Source: Succinimonas sp045124755 (GTDB lineage Bacteria > Pseudomonadota > Gammaproteobacteria > Enterobacterales > Succinivibrionaceae). From it: 64,000 bases of DNA. A program made the translations under genes and the position numbers. This document shows positions 7,988-14,691 of the stretch, one piece after another; the first letter of the stretch is position 1; each line of letters starts with the position of its first letter. The stretch is from the NCBI RefSeq assembly GCF_045124755.1, contig NZ_JBGVMK010000063.1. One strand, written 5' to 3'. The notes under the pieces are model-generated. The model was not told the origin of the DNA and searched no databases. It worked only from the letters and a program-made list of their open reading frames with translations.

Positions 7988-9817
7988 TCAAAGGTGCTGC
8001 GGGAATGATTGCTGGTTCTGCAACTGGCAGTGCACGCAATTTGATCCTGCAAAGACCATAGAATATGCTTTGACCTGTCTGTTCCTGAATTCCAGAGCAG
8101 ACTTGTATTTAAGAACCTGATCCGAGGCCTCCTTTATCAGACTTTGAATTCTTGATTCCGAGGCATCTGTCTTTGCAGCATACTTTAATTCAATAAGATA
8201 AGCGCATTCATTATTTTTATCTTCATTTACAGTGATGACCAGATCCGCAAATTTCTCGCCGTCACCGACAACTCTCAGGGATTTCTGCATTTCAACAGCA
8301 ACACCCCGCATGGAATCCAGCTTGGTATAGAGCGTAAGGTTAAGAGCCATTTCGCTCATGTGAGTCAGTACCTGGTTGGTGAAGATCCCGCCCAGGAATT
8401 CCGTGCATGACGCAGCAAACGGGGCGATGTCATCATTCAGGTTCTGCAATGCCGATATGTCCAGCACTGAATCAGTAAACACCTTGCTGGGCTTTAATCG
8501 CAAATCAGCAGTACACTGGGCAAACAGCTTTGACATGAAAAGATTCGGGATTTTCAGAGGCAGCTTGTCGTTTGGGGCCGGATTGGTATCGATTGTGAGA
8601 TAACCCAGATAGTAAAGCATGGACAGGAGCTGCACACGGCTATACTTTGTGTTTTTGTTGAGATTGATGTTTTCAGCCAGTTCCTTCACTAAAAATCGGT
8701 CACCGCCAAGATAGGTTTCGATAATTTCATCGGCAAGGCCATCTTCGGAATTTTCAAACAGTTGCTGCAGTTTGGAGCCGTCATGGTCAGATGCCGGACC
8801 CATGCAATTTTCCGGAGGGAGAAAGCGTCCTTTTAGTTGCATCTCATCAAGGTAATACAGACACATTGACGAATTGAACACCGTTTGTTTTGCTTCCTGA
8901 CTGAAGCAGTAGCCATCGTACACGGGTTTCATTCTGGCTATTACATCATCCGCGCTGATTCCCATTTGTTTCACGTCCACAAGCTGCGGTATCAATTTAG
9001 CAAGTTCCGCTTCGGTAAAGCCGGCATATTCGTTAAAACAGGCGCGTGATGTAACATTGCGGGAAATATTGAACCCGGAAGTCAGGGAATCAAGGGACAC
9101 GGATGACACTCCGGTAATAAAGGTTTTAGCAATACAGTCCGAATCTGCCGCTGCGGCTTTTATGGCAGCATAGAATTCTTTCAGAAAACCGCTGTCTCCG
9201 GTTATGGATCGAAACAGATCAACATCTTTGGAAAGGATCTGATTGGCGAAATTATCATATTCGTCAATCATGACATAGAGTCTGCCGTGTTTCTGGTTTG
9301 CCGAGTCTTCAGAACTTAAATTTGCTTTGGCATAATCAGAGTAGGCTGAGGCAAAATTATTGAACAGCGTAACCGAATCTGATTTGTCGAGATTCTGATA
9401 ATCAAAAGCAAAATCAGGATACCTTCTTTTGAAGTTATCGATGCCATTTGCCACAGCCGAGAAAAAGCTGTTCAGCATGGCTGCGCTGCTTTGCGCGCTA
9501 ACCTTGGAAAAATCGAAATTGATAACATGGTAGGTGTTATGGCTTGGAAGGTTTTCCTTATAGATATCCTTTCCGGAAAATATTTCGTCATATTTGTCTT
9601 TGAATGAGATGTCATAGAAGCATTTGAGCATCCGGATAAAGGTGCTTTTGCCGAATCGTCTCGGACGGAGCAGAACCGGGTAACGAGGTGTTTTTTTGTC
9701 ATCAAGTTTTTTTATTACCGAACTTTTGTCGACAAAGGCCCGGTCGAGTTCGCGGAATGTTTCGTAAGCAACCTCACCGTATGGACTGCTTAACAGGTCA
9801 GCTTTTTCTTCGCTCAT
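7988..9817 (-). CDS. AAA-ATPase-like protein with C-terminal PD-(D/E)XK nuclease-fold domain
   Basis: A 609-residue protein of a two-domain family common in gut anaerobes. The N-terminal AAA-ATPase-like domain has a P-loop RRFGKST (about 53-59) and a Walker B strand YVMIDEYDNF (near 186-195). The C-terminal domain has the PD-(D/E)XK signature, here AYLIELKYA near 555. The family often occurs in many copies per genome. A role in mobile-element biology or defence has been suggested, but I know of no experiment that settles it. A good ribosome site (AAGGA) precedes the ATG. The 5' flank contains the 26-bp palindrome at 9832-9857 and the inverted-repeat element beyond it. The last 10 or so residues after FAGSN are atypical and may be a drifted end. 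Confidence 0.85.
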   Translation of the reverse strand: MSEEKADLLSSPYGEVAYETFRELDRAFVDKSSVIKKLDDKKTPRYPVLLRPRRFGKSTFIRMLKCFYDISFKDKYDEIFSGKDIYKENLPSHNTYHVINFDFSKVSAQSSAAMLNSFFSAVANGIDNFKRRYPDFAFDYQNLDKSDSVTLFNNFASAYSDYAKANLSSEDSANQKHGRLYVMIDEYDNFANQILSKDVDLFRSITGDSGFLKEFYAAIKAAAADSDCIAKTFITGVSSVSLDSLTSGFNISRNVTSRACFNEYAGFTEAELAKLIPQLVDVKQMGISADDVIARMKPVYDGYCFSQEAKQTVFNSSMCLYYLDEMQLKGRFLPPENCMGPASDHDGSKLQQLFENSEDGLADEIIETYLGGDRFLVKELAENINLNKNTKYSRVQLLSMLYYLGYLTIDTNPAPNDKLPLKIPNLFMSKLFAQCTADLRLKPSKVFTDSVLDISALQNLNDDIAPFAASCTEFLGGIFTNQVLTHMSEMALNLTLYTKLDSMRGVAVEMQKSLRVVGDGEKFADLVITVNEDKNNECAYLIELKYAAKTDASESRIQSLIKEASDQVLKYKSALEFRNRQVKAYSMVFAGSNCVHCQLQNQQSFPQHL

Positions 9818-9831
9818 AATGATTCCTTTAT

Positions 9832-9857
9832 GAGTTATGCCGATATCGGCATAACTC
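9832..9857. repeat. 26-bp perfect palindrome just upstream of the ATPase start codon
   Basis: 9832-9844 is the exact reverse complement of 9845-9857 (core ATGCCGAT/ATCGGCAT). It lies 15 nt before the ATG of the minus-strand ATPase gene, so it would form a hairpin in that mRNA's leader or serve as an operator. It contains two copies of the decamer that also makes up the ends of the adjacent element at 9861-10203. Confidence 0.75.
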
Positions 9858-9860
9858 GTG

Positions 9861-10203
9861 TTATACCGACAATATCGTTATGCCGACAAATCGTACAGCA
9901 AGCCTTGTAAATTCAGTTCTTCGATAAATATTTATCGGCATAACATTTTAGCCAGAGACTGCACCGTAGCCAGCACTACAGACAGATCCCAAAACAGGAT
10001 TGGATCTGTAAATTTTGCGGCAACCATTAAGTATAAAGGAACGGGGACTATGGGATTTCTTGTTTCAGCCTCAGTTATGTAGATCCTTCACGTCCTTGAT
10101 GTCCGACGCCCAACAAAATATTATGCCGACATTTATATGACGCAATGGCGAAATTGTCAGCATTTGCGGGTACTTTGTCGGCATAACGATATTGTCGGTA
10201 TAA
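9861..10203. mobile_element. MITE-like element with perfect 30-bp terminal inverted repeats
   Basis: The 30 bases at 9861-9890 are the exact reverse complement of 10174-10203, enclosing a 343-bp unit. Each end holds two copies, 17 nt apart, of a decamer of the form TTATRCCGAC. Further copies lie at 9934-9943 and 10121-10130, so with the palindrome outside the left end there are eight copies in 369 bp, four in each orientation. A TA on each side could be a target duplication (TA|TACCGAC and GTCGGTA|TA). The 74-codon frame inside (9861-10082) has no family features. I read this as a non-autonomous element or a cluster of recombinase sites. The enzyme that would act on it is not in the window. 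Confidence 0.6.
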
Positions 10204-10524
10204 AATCCCGTTCTTTCCAATGCCGTTGCGCTACACTGTAAACAGGTTTCCTGAGAGTAAAATTGGTATAATTTTTATTGTCAGTGAGCACATGATGTCA
10301 GCCATATGCTAAAGCTGTTACTGTCGGATATTATAGGCATTTTCCTGAAATATCAACATGAAGAGCCCCTTTTTCAAGCCTGACTGTATGGCTTAGCTGC
10401 ATATGAGAATATACCAGCGCAAGCAGCCATATCCTAGTTGTGGCTATTGTTTTACTGTTGTCAGCGCAGCAAAATGATGTAATGAAAATGATGTAATGTA
10501 AGCGGCAGATAAGAATGTACAAAA
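10204..10524. other. AT-rich intergenic region upstream of the PIN-like gene
   Basis: No gene is supported here. The sequence probably contains the promoter of the PIN-like gene at 10525; several A/T-rich hexamers could serve as -10 elements but none has a good -35 at proper spacing. No tRNA, repeat array or other structure was seen. Confidence 0.4.
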
Positions 10525-11502
10525 ATGAGTAATTGCTTTTTTATTGATTTTGAAAATGTCCATAATTCTGGACTAAGTAATTTAAAAGGTCTGTGTAAAG
10601 ATGATTTGATTTTTATATTTTACACGGCTAATACAGAGACTATTACCCTGGATAATATCAGCCAGCTCAACAAGTCAGGCTGTAAATATGAAATGATAAA
10701 GGTTCCGGCAGGTTCGCAGTCTCTGGATATGCATCTTATCTCTTTTGTAGGATACGTGATAGGTCTTTCCGGGAAAAAATACAATTACGTTGTAATCAGC
10801 AAGGATAAGGATTACGACAATATCATCGGTTTTTGGAAAGGAAAATGCGAGATCTCAATTAAACGCCAGACCGCCATAAATGTCAGTTCAGTAAAAGCTT
10901 CTGTTTCTAATATTAGTGCAAGCGCTGATAATCAAAGCATTCCTGCTAAAGAAAAACTGCCGGTCTCAGTTAAAATCGATAATGTCAGGACAGTCAGCGA
11001 TGCACAGCCAGAAAACGTTAATAAACCCGCCGCGCAGAATGAATTTCCGTCTTCAGATATAGAACAGAGTGTTGAAAAGCTCATCTTGAATTCAAATTAT
11101 CCGCAGGACGTGGCTGAAAAGGTTAAGAAGGTTGTTTCTGATGGTATTAAAGAAGAGATGGCTTTGAGTTCAATTCATCTTAATCTTAAAAATGCAACTG
11201 AAGATTTTCATGCAATTTATGAACTGATAAAACCGTTAGTGAAAAAGCACCTTAAAACAGTTGCTCAGAAAAAAGACGGCGCTGCGCAAAATTCTTCCGG
11301 CGAATCATCAGTAAAAGAGCAAGTGCAGAAGTTACTGCTTGAAAAGAATTATTCAGAAGATATTTTTACTGCCGTAACATCGATTGTATGCAAGAATCAT
11401 AAAGAGAAAAATGCAAAAATGCTGGTTTACAGATCTCTTGTTGCAAAATTCGGTCAGGCGAGCGGATTAGAACTTTATCGCCACATCAAGCCTTTGCTTT
11501 AG
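10525..11502 (+). CDS. PIN/NYN-like domain protein with two C-terminal helical repeats
   Basis: A 325-residue protein. Residues 1-115 look like a PIN-like nuclease fold: MSNCFFIDFENVHNSG gives the first acidic strand, SLDMHLISFVGYVIG the central acidic helix, and VVISKDKDYDNII the third acidic strand. These are the places where PIN/NYN ribonucleases bind metal. A low-complexity Ser/Ala/Val linker (about 118-180) follows. Then come two repeats of about 60 residues (about 187-252 and 268-325) sharing the pattern VEKLxLxxNYxxD ... IKPL. Such proteins are proposed RNA-cutting enzymes, and the repeats may bind a partner or RNA. The gene is more AT-rich than the core genome and stands alone, with only a weak ribosome site. 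No substrate is known. Confidence 0.7.
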   Translation: MSNCFFIDFENVHNSGLSNLKGLCKDDLIFIFYTANTETITLDNISQLNKSGCKYEMIKVPAGSQSLDMHLISFVGYVIGLSGKKYNYVVISKDKDYDNIIGFWKGKCEISIKRQTAINVSSVKASVSNISASADNQSIPAKEKLPVSVKIDNVRTVSDAQPENVNKPAAQNEFPSSDIEQSVEKLILNSNYPQDVAEKVKKVVSDGIKEEMALSSIHLNLKNATEDFHAIYELIKPLVKKHLKTVAQKKDGAAQNSSGESSVKEQVQKLLLEKNYSEDIFTAVTSIVCKNHKEKNAKMLVYRSLVAKFGQASGLELYRHIKPLL

Positions 11503-11730
11503 CGATAATTGTTCGATGAAGAAGATGAAGACCTGGCATGTGATGAAGCAACAGACTTCAATCGAGGGACAATCCATTGCTGAGACAGAGCCGAACTTTG
11601 CCGCTCAGCCTGGCGCGCGCCTCAGTCAGGCTGGCTGTTTCGTTAACAATCTGGCGTTACCTTCCTTCATCTCTGACATTTCCGCGATAAGCGGATCTGC
11701 CAAACCATATTGCATATCCGGATTCCGCTG

Positions 11731-12952
11731 TCAGAATTCCCGGTTTTCTTTCATAAACTCCGGAATGTTAACGTGCTTAATGCCGTTCCGATGCTGGAGG
11801 GGATCATTGCGGGTGATATTTGGGATAATTGTCTTTGATGCCTTCCAGGGATCTGTATTCCCGTTCTTCCGTACGGATGTCATTCATAATGGTCATGGCC
11901 ACCTGCGCATAGGCGTAATCAGCATTGCCGCGGGACATGATAAAATCGCATTCCAATTTCCCGATGCGTCCGATGCTGACGTTATAGCCCTTTGATCGGA
12001 CATAAACGTAAACGATGTTTTCCAGAGCGGGGCCGTAGCTGATGCGTTTGTCTGTGTTCATGGCGAAGTAAAATCCCAGGTCAGCAAGATAGTATTTTTG
12101 TTCTCCGGCTATTGATTTGCGGGACTTCAGATCGAAGCGAGCGCAGGGATGGATAATTTTAGCCTCCTCTAGGATTGAGAGATAGCGTTTCAGAGTCTCC
12201 CGTCGCACCGGACAGCCATTTTTCTTAAGATCCTGCAGCATGCCGGTGATGCTCATGGCACTGCCAAAATTGCTGATAATGTAACGCTGCACCGTTTCGA
12301 ATGACGGCACATTGCGGATTTTTGCCCGGCTGCGGATAACCTTTTGGAAAATTTCCGTTATGATGCCGCGGATATAGCTCTCCTTGTCAGATCCTTCATA
12401 CTCCAGAGCTTTTGGGAAGCCGCCTTCGGAAATGTAGGAATCAAACTCCCTGGTGAGATCCGGCTCTGCCGTTTTACCCAGAAAGGCCTTCATTTCCAGA
12501 TACTCCGCAAAGCTTAAGGTGAAGAGCTCGAATTCCAGATAACGCCCGGTCAGTTTGGTGACCAGTTCTCCGCTCAGGAGGTAAGAATTGGAACCGGTGA
12601 TGAAGATTGAGTACTCTTTCTCTTCCCGGAATCCGTTGATGACCTCTTCAAACCCGGCAACGTTTTGTACCTCGTCAATGAAGAGATACTTAACGTCGGC
12701 TCCTGAAGATTTGGCTGCTATAAGCGTATCAAGAGCTTCCGGGGTTTTTATGCTGCGGTATCCCCGTTTGTCCAGATTCAGGAAGATAATATTTTCTTCC
12801 GGAATCCTGGAAAGACGTAGTTCTTCGGCAATAGTCTGCATCAGGCATGACTTCCTGCACCGGCGCACTCCGGTGATCACCTTGATAATGCCGGTGTCAT
12901 GAAAAAAGCCCCGCATTTTCCTGAGGTAGTTTTCCCGTCGGTAGAGCTTCAT
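11731..12952 (-). pseudogene. AAA_14/DUF4143 ATPase, frameshifted near its 3' end and mutated in Walker A
   Basis: The intact frame (11804-12952, 382 aa) matches the AAA_14 plus DUF4143 family: a P-loop region, LFIDEVQNVAGFEEV as Walker B, TGSNSYLLSGELVTKLTGRY as sensor, and a C-terminal region with LECDFI and YAQVAMTI. Two defects stand out. The P-loop reads GVRRCRKS, with Arg33 (codon AGG, 12854-12856) where the invariant Gly of GKS belongs, a one-base change from GGG. After DNYPKY the frame ends at once, but one frame over the sequence continues as LQHRNGIKHVNIPEFM and stops at 11731-11733, which is the usual family ending. The family is often found as decayed copies. It is probably inactive. 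Confidence 0.8.
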
Positions 12953-13203
12953 GGCTTTATCCTGTCAGGAGATCTGGTATGGTCAGACAATTATATGTTA
13001 GGAGTCAGAGTTATTTTGGGGGTAAGGCGGCATCATTTGAACTTTTTACAAAATTTACCCCCTTAACTGCCAAATAACGCATGATGCATCGTACAAAGTT
13101 CATTCCGGAAAAGTCCGGTTCCCCGGCAAGCAGAAAGCTGTAACCTGAAACCCTGCGCAGATGTTGCTGAAAAACCCCGCCGAAACCGGAACAAAAGAAC
13201 CTC
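12953..13203. other. Intergenic region before luxS with an 8-bp inverted repeat
   Basis: GGGGGTAA at 13018-13025 and TTACCCCC at 13055-13062 pair perfectly across a 29-nt spacer. The function is unknown; it may be a remnant of a small element. Nothing else was recognised, and no SAM or SAH riboswitch core is evident. Confidence 0.35.
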
Positions 13204-13232
13204 TTGTGATAAGATTATGGCAAGGCTAATAT
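13204..13232 (+). promoter_or_regulatory. luxS promoter (sigma-70 type)
   Basis: TTGTGA at 13204-13209, a 17-nt spacer, then TAATAT at 13227-13232. The start codon of luxS is 36 nt further on, giving a short leader. Confidence 0.65.
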
Positions 13233-13267
13233 CAGTTAATAACAGTTGCAGCGTCAGGAGAAAAGAC

Positions 13268-13792
13268 ATGGAACTCATACAAAGCTTTTCGGTAGACCAT
13301 ACCCGCATTGTGCCCGGTATTTTCACCAGCAGAGTTGATCATCTGGGAGAGTATTCGGTTACTACCTATGACATCAGACTTAAAAGACCGAACAGGGAGC
13401 CCGTCATTGACGTGGCGGCCATGCATTCTCTTGAACATATCATTGCCACTTACCTTCGCAACGATCCGGACTGGAAAAACGAGGTTATTTACTGGGGCCC
13501 CATGGGCTGCCTTACCGGCTTTTATCTCATACTCAAGGGGAGCCGCTCTTCCCGGGAGCTTTATGATTTGATACTGAGAGCTTTCAAGTCCGTAAATGAC
13601 GTGAAGGAGGTGCCCGGCACCGCTCCCGAAAACTGCGGTTACTGCCGCATGCATAACCTGGAGATGGCTAAATGGTATGCCAATGAGTTTGCCGCTTATC
13701 TGGAAGGAAATCATGATAACAGCGCTGTCTTTGAGTATCCCAAGACTGAACGCCTCGTAACAGAGGACGGGCAGCATTTCTATGATTCATAA
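13268..13792 (+). CDS. luxS: S-ribosylhomocysteine lyase (autoinducer-2 synthesis)
   Basis: LuxS splits S-ribosylhomocysteine into homocysteine and DPD, the precursor of autoinducer-2, in the activated methyl cycle. The product has 174 residues. The metal site is HSLEH (H53, E56, H57) with a Cys in the later ENCGYC motif (C123). The catalytic Cys is C81 in GPMGC. The residue after it is Leu, where most homologues I know have Arg. The pattern GPMGC plus CGYCRMHN is closer to Firmicutes/Bacteroidetes-type LuxS than to the enteric type, which hints at transfer. I chose ATG 13268 because AGGAG lies 8 nt before it and family members start at this point; an upstream in-frame ATG at 13217 has no such support. 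Confidence 0.93.
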   Translation: MELIQSFSVDHTRIVPGIFTSRVDHLGEYSVTTYDIRLKRPNREPVIDVAAMHSLEHIIATYLRNDPDWKNEVIYWGPMGCLTGFYLILKGSRSSRELYDLILRAFKSVNDVKEVPGTAPENCGYCRMHNLEMAKWYANEFAAYLEGNHDNSAVFEYPKTERLVTEDGQHFYDS

Positions 13793-13865
13793 GCGCGGAA
13801 TCATGCGGCGGCTTCGTCTGAGATGATTTTGCCTGCCTGATTTCGGACAATTTTTCGGAGGATTT

Positions 13866-14420
13866 ATGAACACACTGCGTAAAATTCTTGCTGCCGGCCT
13901 TTTGTCCGGTCTTTCCCTTGGCGGATCAGCTGCCCTGGCGGCGGAAACCGATACTCTGGTGGTGTACTTTTCCGCCACGGGGAGAACCGAGGTGGCGGCA
14001 GAGGCCATTGCCGCAGAGCTCAAGGCGGATACCTTTGCCCTGAATCCCGCGGTTCCGTATTCCGTGAAGGATCTGGATTACCGGGATCCTGAGAGCAGAT
14101 CCTCAAAGGAACATCAGGATCCGTCCATAAAGCCGGAATACACGGGGGACGTGGCGGACTGGAATAAGTACGGCACCGTCTATATCGGCTATCCCATCTG
14201 GTGGGGCGAGGCTCCCAATATTGTGTACACCTTTGCCGAGAAGCATGACTTTTCCGGCAAGACCGTCATTACCTTCTCCACCTCCGGAAGCAGCGGCCAT
14301 GGTCAGAGCTCCGAGCATCTGGCAGCAAAGGCCGGCGCCGGCACCTGGAAGCCGGGGAAGGGCTTTTCCAGCAGTGTGAACACTGCCGAAGTAAAAAAAT
14401 GGGCCAAAGAAAACCGGTAA
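13866..14420 (+). CDS. Exported flavodoxin-like protein
   Basis: A 184-residue flavodoxin of the type found as electron or redox proteins, here with an N-terminal signal peptide: a basic start (MNTLRK), a hydrophobic core, and a probable cut after AALA near residue 25. The FMN phosphate loop is FSATGRTE (about 36-43). YIGYPIWWGEAPN and TFSTSGSSGHGQS are the aromatic and second flavin loops of the flavodoxin_4 family. Flavodoxins are normally cytoplasmic, so export is notable; the partner could be a periplasmic or membrane redox enzyme. The ribosome site is GGAGG, 5 nt before ATG. It stands alone between luxS and relA and is followed by a terminator. Confidence 0.85.
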   Translation: MNTLRKILAAGLLSGLSLGGSAALAAETDTLVVYFSATGRTEVAAEAIAAELKADTFALNPAVPYSVKDLDYRDPESRSSKEHQDPSIKPEYTGDVADWNKYGTVYIGYPIWWGEAPNIVYTFAEKHDFSGKTVITFSTSGSSGHGQSSEHLAAKAGAGTWKPGKGFSSSVNTAEVKKWAKENR

Positions 14421-14498
14421 GCTGAACAGGCTAAGGGAGCCTGACTGAGACTGAACGATTATGAGTGAAGGCCGGTGTTTTCTTCCGGCGGTAAATAG

Positions 14499-14528
14499 GA
14501 GCCTTTCCGGAAGCGGGGAGGCTTTTTT
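14499..14528 (+). terminator. Intrinsic terminator after the flavodoxin gene
   Basis: AGCCT at 14500-14504 pairs with AGGCT at 14519-14523 and is followed by a T run. An inner TTCCGGAA can extend the fold. It separates the flavodoxin gene from relA. Confidence 0.5.
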
Positions 14529-14691
14529 CTTTTCCGGAGCTTTTTTTTCAGGATCACCGAAAAATGTTGCAAAAACACAGGCTGTATCGGGGTTTTACCG
14601 GCAAAAATATAATAGAATCAATATCATGAGCTTTTCCGGGGCTTTTCGGATCGCAGATTCGGGGCTAAAGAGGTACAAAAAGGGAGCGTCC

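Noticed and set aside
9858..10082. 74-codon frame inside the inverted-repeat element
   Set aside because: Begins in the terminal repeat and shows no transposase or other motif.
11516..11995. 159-codon plus-strand frame after the PIN-like gene
   Set aside because: Its second half is antisense to the decayed AAA_14 gene and the first half has no features.
12953..13267. SAM or SAH riboswitch before luxS
   Set aside because: The promoter lies only about 36-64 nt before the start codon, leaving no room, and no conserved core is visible.
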